From Pedobacter chitinilyticus (GTDB lineage: Bacteria > Bacteroidota > Bacteroidia > Sphingobacteriales > Sphingobacteriaceae): DNA of 64,000 nucleotides. Below are positions 16,757-26,217 of this stretch, in pieces (the stretch's first letter is position 1; each line of letters starts with the position of its first letter). The notes below the pieces were generated by a model. That model ran no database searches and had not been told where the DNA came from. It was given only the letters and a program-made list of their open reading frames with translations. The position numbers were made by a program, and so were the translations under genes. The stretch is taken from contig NZ_QMHN01000006.1 of assembly GCF_003313385.1 (NCBI RefSeq), forward strand, positions 288,652 through 352,651, in the 5' to 3' direction.

Positions 16757-18100
16757 TTAGAATAAGGTAAACTCTACACGGCGGTTTTGTTGACGGCCTG
16801 CAGCAGTTTTATTTGTTGCAATAGGTTGGTCAGGACCATATCCAGTAGCTTCAATTCTAGAGGCATTTGCACCTTGAGATACCAAGTAAGCTTTTACTGA
16901 CTCTGCTCTTTCTTTTGATAAACGTAAGTTCAATTCTCTTGAACCAGTAATATCAGTATGACCAGCTAATTTTAAGCTAAAGTTCTTTTCAACCAATAAT
17001 GCCGCTACTCTATTTAAGGTAGCATAAGATTTTGATCTGATGGTAGACTTACCTAAGTCAAACTCTAAGTTTTTAATGGCTTCATCAACTACTTTACGGT
17101 CAGCTTCAGTTACCACTACTTTGGTTTCTTTTACTACTTCTCTTTGTACTTTGATTGGACATCCAGAACCATCAACCACGGTGTTTGCAGGAGTTCCTGG
17201 GCATTTATCAAATTTGTTGGCTACACCATCATTGTCATCATCGCCCATATCTTTCGCATATTGATCCCTGTCACGTTGTGCATTTTGCTCGGCGGTAGAT
17301 AATGCTCTTCTCAATGCTTCACTTTCTTCTTTAGATTGGATACGAAGTGTTGCCAATGAACTGTGGTTTTGCAATTGTGGTTTTGATTTGCTACCCAAAG
17401 CAAATTCTAAACCTGCATGTGCATAAGTGAATTTGTCGTTGGTTGCGCGATTAACCCCATCAAAAGTTGATGATTTCACGAAATTAACATCGTAACCCAA
17501 ATCTAGGTTAATGCCTTTGGCTACACCAAGTTTGAAACCAATACCTGTAGGGATATACCATCTTTGGTCGTAACCTTGATAATTGCTAGTACTACCTGCA
17601 TAAGTAGTGGCGTTAGATGACATGTAACCAGCACCTGCTTTTACATAAGGGATCAATACGGCATTTTCGTTATTGATGTTGATGTTGGCGATGTTATATA
17701 CCGCAGTTACGGCACCAGACCATTCTATTCGGCTCTCATAACCTGATCCAGTCAAATAAGTTGGATTGCCATTGGCGTCAGTAGCACCAGTCCATGCTCT
17801 TAAGCCTTGAACTTTACCCGCTAAAAACTCCGCTTGGATACCTAAAGAAGGCAAAAGCTGTTTTTTAATGTAACCACCATAACCTAAGCTTTCTTTGGTG
17901 GTTTGGAAATCTCTAAACTTTCCATCGAACAATGTTCTCGGACTGGTTACCCCAGCGTGTACTCCTATTGACCAAGTACGAAATGGTTGTGTAGAAAAAC
18001 GTGTTCCTTCTGTAGATGATGACATCTCTTGTGCCATCACTGAACCTGAAATACCTACCAAGGCTATTAAAAGTGCAGATTTTGTAATTTTTAGTTTCAT
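16757..18100 (-). CDS. OmpA-family outer-membrane/peptidoglycan protein
   Basis: 447 residues from the ATG at 18100 (MKLKITKSALLIALVGISGSVMAQ signal peptide); the longer frame adds 11 non-signal residues. Domains in order: an N-terminal beta-barrel (~30-245), a short helical linker, a thrombospondin type 3-like calcium segment (DDDNDGVANKFDKCPGTPA, then GSGCP), and a C-terminal OmpA peptidoglycan-binding domain (LAGHTDITGSRELNLRLSKERAESVKAYL, ending NRRVEF). It should tether the outer membrane to the cell wall. A terminator follows. The divergent neighbour is the accessory island. Confidence 0.93.
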   Translation of the reverse strand: MKLKITKSALLIALVGISGSVMAQEMSSSTEGTRFSTQPFRTWSIGVHAGVTSPRTLFDGKFRDFQTTKESLGYGGYIKKQLLPSLGIQAEFLAGKVQGLRAWTGATDANGNPTYLTGSGYESRIEWSGAVTAVYNIANININNENAVLIPYVKAGAGYMSSNATTYAGSTSNYQGYDQRWYIPTGIGFKLGVAKGINLDLGYDVNFVKSSTFDGVNRATNDKFTYAHAGLEFALGSKSKPQLQNHSSLATLRIQSKEESEALRRALSTAEQNAQRDRDQYAKDMGDDDNDGVANKFDKCPGTPANTVVDGSGCPIKVQREVVKETKVVVTEADRKVVDEAIKNLEFDLGKSTIRSKSYATLNRVAALLVEKNFSLKLAGHTDITGSRELNLRLSKERAESVKAYLVSQGANASRIEATGYGPDQPIATNKTAAGRQQNRRVEFTLF

Positions 18101-18457
18101 ATATTTAATTTCATAGACTGGGAATTGCCCCATCGGCCAGTTAGGAGGGAAAATAGTGCCAAAGGAAACTAAAAACTACACAAAAAACATCTAATCAGCA
18201 AGTTAGCATGTTTTAAAAATTAATTTTAGAGAGGGAAAATTGTCCTGAAAAGTGTACAGATTTAGGATTTGATAGTTTATGGTTTCATCCACTTTGCTTA
18301 AAAATCCTATCTTACTAAATGTTAAGACAGGCAAAGATTAAAAGTCTATGAGATAACGTCGGTTAATTTATTTGCTGTTTATTTTTTTATATTAGAAATG
18401 AATTTTATTAAAGAAAATCAATATTGATATGGCTATAAACTAAATAAATATTACTTT
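18101..18457. other. Gene-free interval at the left edge of the accessory island
   Basis: 357 bp between the divergent OmpA-family gene and the 748-residue membrane-protein gene. It is very AT-rich, especially toward 18360-18457. No tRNA, repeat or att-like duplication is recognised. It must hold the promoters of both genes; no exact TAnnTTTG with well-spaced -33 box was found. Confidence 0.5.
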
Positions 18458-20704
18458 ATGGGAATACCTGAAATATGCATCACATTTATCGCCGCTCTTG
18501 TTGGTGTTGCCTATCCAATATTACTCGAAGTAGTATCAAGGCTTGATGAAAAATATGGCTCATTGGTTATTGTAAACCTCTTCAAAGAAGAAATTGAATG
18601 GAAGCTGTTTAGACTAATGCTTTTCACCTCGCTTTTCTGTGTACTGGTATATATAGTCCTTAACGTACCTTATTTGGCAATCACAACAAATATATGCTTC
18701 ACAAATATGTTTATTTCTGCCTTTATCATTTCTACAACTGTATTGATTATAGTGTTTCTCTTTTTTGTAAAAAAGATAATAATCTATTATTCTACCAATC
18801 AAGTTCTCCAATATTTTAATCAACAGAAGGATAATGAGGACCACATTTATTTTCAGGCAACTTCAGATATTCTTAACTTATCTATAAAAAAACAGGACAC
18901 CGTAACAGCAAAAACTGCTTCGGAATTCATCTACAAAAACTTTCGGAACATTCGTGTCTTAAATTCTGGCATTCAGGTTCAATATCCAAATGCTTATTAT
19001 CAAGCGGTCCACAAGATTATTCAAGAGCTTATCTATTCAAGAGATGAACGCTTCATCTATCTGGAACACAGAACTATAGGAGGTGTATGGTATCTAGGAG
19101 AACATGAAAGAGCTAAAATCCACGAAGACACTTTCGGCTGGCTATGGCACGGCTTGGTATTGGCAGTCAAACACGATAGAGATGACATGGTAATGCATTA
19201 CTGGAGTGTAGCCCACCAGTATTTTATGTATGAACTAAGTTCTATCCATCCGAACCATGTAAGGATGAATGAGCAGTTTGTAGTTCAGAACGCACAAGAA
19301 GTAGATGATAGAGAAGAAGAACGATCACGCTTTCTGGAATTCAATTATGCATTAGGGGGACTACTTATGTACAGAGGCCGCCACAAATGTCTAAAGAGAA
19401 TATTCGAATATACCACAAGTTTACCCCCATCTTATGATCTCTTACCACTATGGATGAATGAGGTGTTCCAGCTTTATTTTAAGTTTAGAGATCCTTATGA
19501 CTATAACTTTCCCTTCATCAATAACCGATACTATTTTCCAGAAGTAGAAGGTATTCAAGGTGAGAATGCAGTCAAATTCTGGATATGTAAATATGCCGCA
19601 CTATTGTTCATTCGACAGTACAGTATCATCCCGTATCTTTCATTCATGGAACCATTAAGATACCCTTTCATACCAGAAAAACAGAACGAAAAAAGGCTAT
19701 GGATTGAGAACCTTGACCATTTTAAAACATTGATCGAAAACATTCTAAATGATGGGGCATTACTAAACGATGTTGGATTTGGCTATATAAACAGCCAGTG
19801 GTTTATTGACGAAGGCAAAACCTCACCTCAAGATTTTATTGAGAACTTAAAACAAGAAGTTTCCCAAGCATACGACAACACAGAGCTAAACCAGCCAATA
19901 TCTGATGCCAAAAGACAATCCTTTATTGATGGGACCAAGAACATATTATCGAAAGTAATCAATGAGTACAAATCAAAACTAAACTCTGAGATTGAGGAAG
20001 AATACAAAAGCTGGTTTGTTCCTAGTATCAATATGGTTTCCGAAAAGAGTGCTTTCTCTGATAACCAAGACGTACACCATACTAACTATGATACATTTCT
20101 GGCGGCAGAACAAGCCAATCGCATCAGTATGTCTGTCTCAGAAACATTCCATTTGAAGTATACTGAAAGATTCCTATTAAAGACTCCAGACCTTTTTAAG
20201 GCTTTAGACCGCCTAGCTCTAGACCCCAAAAAATTTGTCATCGTCAATTTTGGTATTGAATTAAATTACCAAATAAACTATGAAAAAATAGATGGGTTAA
20301 CGGCAACTCAATACAAATCTTTGGAAATCATAACATTTGACAACTTCAATAGAGCTATGATGAATCCAACATTTTTTGTTCTTGAAAAACGACATCTTCC
20401 CGCATTAGTTTGTAAACAGATTGCCCAAGATCAGCTTCAAAAATATAGTTTGACAGAAATAGATGAAGAACTACATATTTATGCATCCGTAATAGATCTC
20501 AACCTAAATGACGACCTAAGAAATGAATTGGAAGCTGAAGACATATATCCTAATCTGAGAAAATCGGCATTACTATATATTGGAACACCTATTGAGATAC
20601 GATGGGCCAAGAATATCAAAATGCTTGCTTTATCGCAATTTTCCGAATTCCGTAATCGTGGAGTTGCAAATGATGCTGGCGATGTCACATTTAAAGAGGA
20701 ATAG
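18458..20704 (+). CDS. Uncharacterised membrane-anchored protein beside the SPARSA operon
   Basis: 748 residues from ATG. The N-terminus has three membrane helices: ~6-25 (FIAALVGVAYPILLEVV), ~53-75 (LFTSLFCVLVYIVLNVPYLAI) and ~84-110 (FIISTTVLIIVFLFFVKK). The remaining ~630 residues appear cytoplasmic and mainly helical, rich in aromatic residues (for example EHRTIGGVWYLGEHERAKIHEDTFGWLWHGL and HYWSVAHQYFMYEL), with no Walker, nuclease, TIR, SIR2 or protease motif that I can see. I do not recognise the family. It lies 220 bp before SIR2-APAZ on the same strand, so it is probably transcribed separately but may belong to the same island. A role in membrane-based defence is only a positional guess. 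Confidence 0.6.
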   Translation: MGIPEICITFIAALVGVAYPILLEVVSRLDEKYGSLVIVNLFKEEIEWKLFRLMLFTSLFCVLVYIVLNVPYLAITTNICFTNMFISAFIISTTVLIIVFLFFVKKIIIYYSTNQVLQYFNQQKDNEDHIYFQATSDILNLSIKKQDTVTAKTASEFIYKNFRNIRVLNSGIQVQYPNAYYQAVHKIIQELIYSRDERFIYLEHRTIGGVWYLGEHERAKIHEDTFGWLWHGLVLAVKHDRDDMVMHYWSVAHQYFMYELSSIHPNHVRMNEQFVVQNAQEVDDREEERSRFLEFNYALGGLLMYRGRHKCLKRIFEYTTSLPPSYDLLPLWMNEVFQLYFKFRDPYDYNFPFINNRYYFPEVEGIQGENAVKFWICKYAALLFIRQYSIIPYLSFMEPLRYPFIPEKQNEKRLWIENLDHFKTLIENILNDGALLNDVGFGYINSQWFIDEGKTSPQDFIENLKQEVSQAYDNTELNQPISDAKRQSFIDGTKNILSKVINEYKSKLNSEIEEEYKSWFVPSINMVSEKSAFSDNQDVHHTNYDTFLAAEQANRISMSVSETFHLKYTERFLLKTPDLFKALDRLALDPKKFVIVNFGIELNYQINYEKIDGLTATQYKSLEIITFDNFNRAMMNPTFFVLEKRHLPALVCKQIAQDQLQKYSLTEIDEELHIYASVIDLNLNDDLRNELEAEDIYPNLRKSALLYIGTPIEIRWAKNIKMLALSQFSEFRNRGVANDAGDVTFKEE

Positions 20705-20924
20705 ACTAACCCATTATAGGTTTAGACACAAACTTGCAGCGATTTTACTCAAAACTGGCCGCAAGAATATTTATGATTCATGCAACATCAACATCTTCGA
20801 TTTCTCTTATCTAAAGTGATTAATAATGTGGAAAATAAATTACAGGTCGAATATTTTTTAGTTTAGTCTATTCTATGTTAAATTGCAGAATTAAAACAAG
20901 TTTAACCATCTAATAACATTCTCA

Positions 20925-22658
20925 TTGGCAATATCATTATCAGAATTCGTCAAATTTTATCCCTTAAGGGCAAGCAGCTTAGGATGGCTCTTCGGGGCTG
21001 GGAGTTCGGTGTCTGCTGGAGTTCCCTCGGCATACGATCTTACTTGGGACTTCAAAAGAAGAATATATTGTGCTGAACAATCTTATCCTTTGCATTTATT
21101 TAGCAATCTAACTGACAAAGGAATCAGGGAACAGATCCAAAACTATTTTGATTCCCAAGGAAATTGTCCTGCTTTTGATAGTCCCGAAGAATACTCGTAT
21201 TATTTTGAACGAGCATTTTCATCTCCCAGAGATAGGAGCGACTATATCGCTAAACAGACTTCGGGAATGCAGCTGACCTATGGCCATAAGGTCATAGGTA
21301 TATTAATGAAAAATAGCTACATCAATTTAATATTCACCACGAATTTTGATAAGGCATTCGAAAATGTTGCAAGTTCCAATTTTCAAAAACTAGAAAGTTG
21401 GTATGCGGCAGATTTAGATGGCGGCGATAATGGCATTAAGTTTTTTCAAAACGGAAAGCGTCCACTTATCGTTAAACTTCACGGTGATTATTTTTCAGAC
21501 AAAATTAAAAACACTACGGAAGAACTTCAAAGCCAAGACAAAAAACTGAGAGATATTCTATCAATCTCCCTAGATACCAACGGGCTTTGCGTAATGGGAT
21601 ACAGCGGCAGAGATAAGTCGATTATAGATATCCTACAGGAATCTTTAATAAAAACCAACTCCTTTTCGAACGGTCTTTTTTGGTTTATAAGATCGGGAAG
21701 CCAACCGTTGCCAGAAGTTCAATCGCTGATAGATGCGGCAAAAAAGCACGGAAAGCAAGCTGAAATTATTGAAATAGAAACCTTCGATACAGCTTGGGCA
21801 GATATCATCAAGGGTTTTGATAATATTTCACATGAGGATTTCGAGAACCTTAACCAACATTACCATAGAATAAATAACCAACCACTACCAGACGTCGGTA
21901 AAAAATACCCATTACTCAGACTGAACGCAATTCCTATTTTAGAATATCCAGCAACTGCGAGGTTATACAAGTGTAATGCTGGAAATACTAAAGAGGTTAC
22001 GGAAAACATCTTAAAAAGTGGCAGCAAAATATTGGCGATTAGAAAACAGAGTGGGGTTGTAGGCTTTGGGCCCGATGAAGATTTTAAAAATACTTTTAAA
22101 GACTACGGAGACTATGATACCGGACTATTCCAGATAACCGAAAAGGATCTGATGTATGATGACTCCGCAATGAAAGGATTGATTACAGCATGCTTGCAGA
22201 AGGCACTTATAGACAATAAACCTCTTAGATCATCGAAGCGTCGTAATCGTCATTTTATTTTTCCAGACCCCAAAAAGCTATCCGACCCTATTTTTGATTC
22301 TCTTAAATCAACATTGACAACTATATCTGGTACCGTACCTAGATCAAAGCTAACTTGGGTTATCGCATTGGAAGTAAATATTCAATATGTATTGTCCAAA
22401 CCTTTGCTTGTACTTACACCAACTGTCATAGCATCCAAAGCATCGGAGCGTTCGGAAAGTAAGCTGGTCGCTCCATTTGTAAAAGAATTTATGGCTAAGT
22501 GGTACAATCAAAAATATGACACTATTTTAAACAGTTGGCTAGATGTCCTATTTGGAACAAATAAAGAAATAACTATTACTGCGTACCAAAGACCAATCGG
22601 AGGCGTTAACGCTTCTTTCACACTCTCACGAACCACAGCGTTCACTAGAATAAACTAA
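20925..22658 (+). CDS. SIR2-APAZ effector of a short prokaryotic Argonaute system (SPARSA)
   Basis: 577 residues. The N-terminal half (~10-285) is a SIR2-like NAD-binding domain: WLFGAGSSVSAGVPSA (residues 21-36), IFTTNFDKAFENV with N140, VKLHGDYF with H186 and MGYSGRDKSI. N140 and H186 are in the positions of the catalytic Asn and His of SIR2 NAD hydrolases. The second half (~290-577) is the APAZ domain that docks on the partner Argonaute and takes the place of its missing N/PAZ part. The gene is followed after one base by the MID-PIWI gene. Known SPARSA systems, guided by small RNA to invading DNA, deplete cell NAD and kill or arrest the cell. The only start in frame is TTG; no good ribosome site is seen. 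Confidence 0.9.
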   Translation: MAISLSEFVKFYPLRASSLGWLFGAGSSVSAGVPSAYDLTWDFKRRIYCAEQSYPLHLFSNLTDKGIREQIQNYFDSQGNCPAFDSPEEYSYYFERAFSSPRDRSDYIAKQTSGMQLTYGHKVIGILMKNSYINLIFTTNFDKAFENVASSNFQKLESWYAADLDGGDNGIKFFQNGKRPLIVKLHGDYFSDKIKNTTEELQSQDKKLRDILSISLDTNGLCVMGYSGRDKSIIDILQESLIKTNSFSNGLFWFIRSGSQPLPEVQSLIDAAKKHGKQAEIIEIETFDTAWADIIKGFDNISHEDFENLNQHYHRINNQPLPDVGKKYPLLRLNAIPILEYPATARLYKCNAGNTKEVTENILKSGSKILAIRKQSGVVGFGPDEDFKNTFKDYGDYDTGLFQITEKDLMYDDSAMKGLITACLQKALIDNKPLRSSKRRNRHFIFPDPKKLSDPIFDSLKSTLTTISGTVPRSKLTWVIALEVNIQYVLSKPLLVLTPTVIASKASERSESKLVAPFVKEFMAKWYNQKYDTILNSWLDVLFGTNKEITITAYQRPIGGVNASFTLSRTTAFTRIN

Positions 22659-22659
22659 A

Positions 22660-24060
22660 ATGGAATTTCCTGCATATCAAGTCATACCAGAACCTAAACT
22701 TAGCTTCGAAGCTTTATCAAATACACAAGACATCCATCCGCTGCGAGGGCTGAAATCCTTTAATCCATATTCCAGCAAATTAAATCCCATCGGAAAAATT
22801 AGAGTAGCGGCAATCTATCCAGAGGGCTCTTATAACATACTTGAAAATCTGGTCCGCGAACTTCATTCGGTACATACACCTAAAGAACGGACAGCCTACT
22901 TGGAAGAATTTACTGGAGTAGAGGCCATATTCAAAACAAAAGTTGAACTGATCCCTGAGAACCTTTCCATCTCTTTAAGAACAGATAATATGTTTAAAGA
23001 TGGTGTCGAGCCTTATATCTCATTAAGCGAAGCAATTAGTGCCGCTATTAGAGAAATGGCTAAACGGATTTTGGAATATGACGTCCTTGTTATCTATTTG
23101 CCAGAATATTGGTCTGCAGGATTTGATGATTTGAACACAGGCTTTGACTTGCATGACTTTATTAAAGCGACAACAGCGATGCAAAATGTCGCTAGCCAGA
23201 TTTTGCGGGAGAGTAGTGCAATAAAATATAAGTGTAGATGTAGTGTGATGTGGAGACTATCCATCGCATTGTATGTAAAAGCGGGCGGGATACCTTGGAA
23301 GCTCTCGTCAATCGACCAAAACTCCGCTTTTATAGGCCTCAGTTATGCCACAAGACTCAATCCAAACACCAATCAATTTGATTTTACAACCTGTTGCAGT
23401 CAGGTTTTTGATGCTGATGGAACTGGATTGGAATTTGTAGCCTATGATGCGGCTGAAATCGAAACGAGGGTAGGTGAAAACCCGTTCTTATCCAGGGCAG
23501 AAATGAGAAAACTAATGTCGAGAAGCCTAGAGCTATACCAACGAAAACATGCCGGTAGAAGGCCTGAAAGGCTGATTGTTCATAAAACCACTCATTTTAC
23601 AAAAAGTGAGATTGATGGAGCTTTCGATGCCATACCTGGCAATATCAATTTAGAGTTGTTACAAATAGTTCAAGATACCAATTGGAGAGGAATTCATTAC
23701 ATTGACAAATCAGGGACAAAGTGCGCTGACAACTTTCCTTTGAACAGAGGCACATACTTTCAAATAGGTCCGCAGGAAGTGCTCCTTTGGACACAGGGAA
23801 ATGTGGTGCTCAACAACAAGAACTTTTTCAAGGAGGGCAAGAACATCCCATCTCCCATTTTAATTAGACGTTTTGCTGGTGATGGTGGTTGGAATAGAAA
23901 TTGCCAAGCGATATTAGGTCTGACTAAAATGAATTGGAATCACGATGCTTTATACGATCGCTTGCCAGTCACATTGGGATACGCTCAATCACTGGCTACT
24001 ACCATTAAAAGAATGAATAAGCTTATAAATAAACCATATGAATTCAGGTATTTTATGTAA
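22660..24060 (+). CDS. Short prokaryotic Argonaute (MID-PIWI), catalytically inactive
   Basis: 466 residues, the length of short pAgos lacking N and PAZ domains. The MID domain (~45-215) ends in ALYVKAGGIPWKL (residues 204-216), the conserved GG-PW junction. PIWI starts SAFIGLSYA (222-230), where active Argonautes carry Asp after IG-x; here it is S228. The later catalytic block reads LIVHKTTHF (305-313) with Thr in place of the Asp of the usual RDG. The end has LTKMNWNHDALYDRLPVTLGYAQSLA, typical of this family. It should bind a small guide RNA and target DNA without cutting and switch on the SIR2 of its partner, whose stop is one base upstream. Slicer loss is normal for short pAgos. Confidence 0.92.
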   Translation: MEFPAYQVIPEPKLSFEALSNTQDIHPLRGLKSFNPYSSKLNPIGKIRVAAIYPEGSYNILENLVRELHSVHTPKERTAYLEEFTGVEAIFKTKVELIPENLSISLRTDNMFKDGVEPYISLSEAISAAIREMAKRILEYDVLVIYLPEYWSAGFDDLNTGFDLHDFIKATTAMQNVASQILRESSAIKYKCRCSVMWRLSIALYVKAGGIPWKLSSIDQNSAFIGLSYATRLNPNTNQFDFTTCCSQVFDADGTGLEFVAYDAAEIETRVGENPFLSRAEMRKLMSRSLELYQRKHAGRRPERLIVHKTTHFTKSEIDGAFDAIPGNINLELLQIVQDTNWRGIHYIDKSGTKCADNFPLNRGTYFQIGPQEVLLWTQGNVVLNNKNFFKEGKNIPSPILIRRFAGDGGWNRNCQAILGLTKMNWNHDALYDRLPVTLGYAQSLATTIKRMNKLINKPYEFRYFM

Positions 24061-24144
24061 CTATTTTTATCGGTAATTACAACGCTATAGCTGTTAAATA
24101 TATCTTGATATCTAATACTTAATAGAGAATAACAGCTCTACATT

Positions 24145-24241
24145 CCCTCTCTAGCGCAAGCTTTTCCTTTTACCTATCATAACTATTAAATTATTTTTTA
24201 AACCCAAGCACCGTTATGCTAATGCCTGCGCTAGAAGGGGG
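24145..24241. repeat. Imperfect-hairpin repeat element, copy 1
   Basis: A ~97-bp element bounded by CCCTCTCTAGCGCAAGC and GCCTGCGCTAGAAGGGG, which are near-complementary and could form a long stem. It shares AAACCCAAGCACC-TATGCTAATGC-TGCGCTAGAAGGG with a copy at 27172-27274 in the same orientation. It lies just beyond the stop of the Argonaute gene and between convergent genes, so it may also end transcripts. Likely a REP/MITE-like non-autonomous repeat. Confidence 0.75.
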
Positions 24242-24272
24242 ATATTTGAATGATATATATGACAACATTTTC

Positions 24273-25040
24273 CTACTTTTCTATCCAATCCCTAAACGTG
24301 GCTGTTTGGCTTTGGCTAGTTTTAAGGTAGCTTTCATAGCCTATCAATTTAATGGCAAGCGTATTTTTATTGTAGCGTTCTATTTTTTCGATGTAAGGTT
24401 TGTGAATAAGCTCGCTCCTGTTGATACGGAAAAATACGGAGGGATCGAGCTGCTCCTCTATTTGCTTTAACGTAGCTTCGCTCAGCAAATGCTCTTTTCC
24501 TTTATGGTCATAAGCCACTACCATACCTTCATTGGCTTCAAAGAACAGGATATTTTCAGTTTCTATAAAATAAATTCCTTGGCGGGTATTGATGGCAAAA
24601 CGTTTTTTCCAAGACTGACCAGGAAAATTCTCCCTAATTAGCTTTGTCAAATTAGTGATCATAGCTTGCTCTGATGAAGCAGCACTTTTAAGCATCTTAA
24701 ATTTATGCCAAGCCTTTAAAAAGCGATCCTTGTTAAAGGGCTTCAGGAGGTAATCGATCCCATTGCCCTCAAAAGCATCCATCCAAAATTGGTCATAAGC
24801 GGTCGTAAAAATGATTGGACACTTCACTGGAACTTGCCCGTAAATCTCAAAAGCATTGCCGTCCAATAATTCGATATCGGAGAAAATAAGATCGGGCTGA
24901 TTAGTCCTTAGGAAATCAATCGATGCCTGAACCGTAGCTGTTTCAGCCACAATTTCGACAGGCGAATCCAGTTCTTCAATCAATCGCCTCAATTTTTTTC
25001 TCGCTGGAATTTCGTCTTCTATGATCAGTATTTTCATCAT
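24273..25040 (-). CDS. LytTR-family response regulator
   Basis: 255 residues. The receiver domain (1-~120) has acidic pocket EDE at 8-10 and the phospho-acceptor D55 (LIFSDIELLDG), with KPFNKDRF as the conserved Lys segment. The C-terminal ~100 residues are a LytTR DNA-binding domain (FAINTRQGIYFIETENILFFEANEGMVVAY, FFRINRSELIHKPYIEKIERY). It is cotranscribed with the histidine kinase upstream through an ATGA overlap, so they form a pair. Targets are unknown; pairs of this type in Bacteroidota often control an adjacent or distant transport gene. Confidence 0.93.
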   Translation of the reverse strand: MMKILIIEDEIPARKKLRRLIEELDSPVEIVAETATVQASIDFLRTNQPDLIFSDIELLDGNAFEIYGQVPVKCPIIFTTAYDQFWMDAFEGNGIDYLLKPFNKDRFLKAWHKFKMLKSAASSEQAMITNLTKLIRENFPGQSWKKRFAINTRQGIYFIETENILFFEANEGMVVAYDHKGKEHLLSEATLKQIEEQLDPSVFFRINRSELIHKPYIEKIERYNKNTLAIKLIGYESYLKTSQSQTATFRDWIEK

Positions 25041-26068
25041 TTGCTTTGTTTGAGTATGATGGGAAGGTGTAGCGAGAATGCCGTATCATCTTGATGAATT
25101 TCAATAGGTATATCCGACAATAACTGATATTGCTCCTTCAGATTTTTCAATGCCCGCCCAGAGGTTGCCTTTTTATTTCGCTTTAAATTGATATTGTTTA
25201 CCACAGTAATGTTCTTGCCTATGGTGATTTTAATAAAAACTGGATTTTCGTCCGTTCCCAAATTATGCTGAACCGCATTTTCTATTAACAGTTGCAAGGT
25301 AAGCGGAACGATAAAACCACTTTCATTTTCAGATTCGACAGTTAATTGGTACGCATTCCCATATTTATGCTGAATAAGGTTGAAGTATTGCTGGGCAAAA
25401 TCAATTTCCTGGGCAATAGTTACCAATTCTTTGTCGGTAGAATGCAGTACATACCGATAGATTTCAGCAAATTCATTTAGAAAATCAGAGGCTTTCTGCT
25501 TGTCCTCCTCAATCAGTTGATCCAATACATTGAGGTTGTTGAACAAAAAATGTGGATTGAGCTGTGTTTTGAGTTGGCTGATTTTACTTTCAGCTAAGGC
25601 TTCGTTATAAACAAGCAGCTTTTGTTGGTATACTTTATTGTTATGATAATAGTAATAGGTTAAAAAAAAGCTCCCGTAAATAATGCCATCTAACAAATGT
25701 GAAAACAGCGAAATTGCCAAAGTGTGCGAATTGAAATTTCGTTCTACATGATCAAAAGCCAGCGCAATAAGTAAGCCGATCAATTGCATTGAAAGCACGA
25801 ATACGAGCACAGAAGCAACAAAAACCTTCAGCATCGACAGGGTATTAAACACACCCCCTTTTTGCCATTTTCGGATAAAGAAAACAATAATCAAAAACAA
25901 GATACCTGCACCAATCAGCTGGGCTAAAGCGGCCTCTGGCGTAAAGGTGTAAATGTTAATTTGCTGTCTTACCGCAATACGTGTATAAATAGACTGTACA
26001 TAAGCAAACAGCAAAATAAAAAGCAGAAAGTAGCGGTTTTGAGATATTTTGCTAACGAGTTTTTTCAT
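25037..26068 (-). CDS. LytS/YehU-type membrane histidine kinase
   Basis: 343 residues from the ATG at 26068 (MKKLVSKISQNRY); the longer frame starts at TTG. Four membrane helices occupy ~12-145. The His_kinase segment contains the phospho-acceptor in LKTQLNPHFLFNNLNVLDQLI, and the C-terminal ATPase domain has the N-box LLIENAVQHNLG. There is no recognisable extracytoplasmic sensing domain, so the stimulus is probably sensed in or at the membrane. Its stop overlaps the start of the LytTR regulator by 4 bp. Confidence 0.92.
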   Translation of the reverse strand: MKKLVSKISQNRYFLLFILLFAYVQSIYTRIAVRQQINIYTFTPEAALAQLIGAGILFLIIVFFIRKWQKGGVFNTLSMLKVFVASVLVFVLSMQLIGLLIALAFDHVERNFNSHTLAISLFSHLLDGIIYGSFFLTYYYYHNNKVYQQKLLVYNEALAESKISQLKTQLNPHFLFNNLNVLDQLIEEDKQKASDFLNEFAEIYRYVLHSTDKELVTIAQEIDFAQQYFNLIQHKYGNAYQLTVESENESGFIVPLTLQLLIENAVQHNLGTDENPVFIKITIGKNITVVNNINLKRNKKATSGRALKNLKEQYQLLSDIPIEIHQDDTAFSLHLPIILKQSK

Positions 26069-26217
26069 TGAGATATGCACCTGCAATTTACAAAAAATAG
26101 CACGGTAAAAAATAGCACTATTTCAGCCTGGCAACCGCCTAACCTGTGGTCTAAGCGGAAGCTACGCTGTAAAATAAATTCAGGACGAGGACCGATGGAA
26201 TGAGGTGACTGCTATTT

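Noticed and set aside
20925..22658. Stand-alone SIR2 or Thoeris-type effector
   Set aside because: The C-terminal half and the adjoining short Argonaute fit SIR2-APAZ, and no TIR-domain partner is present.
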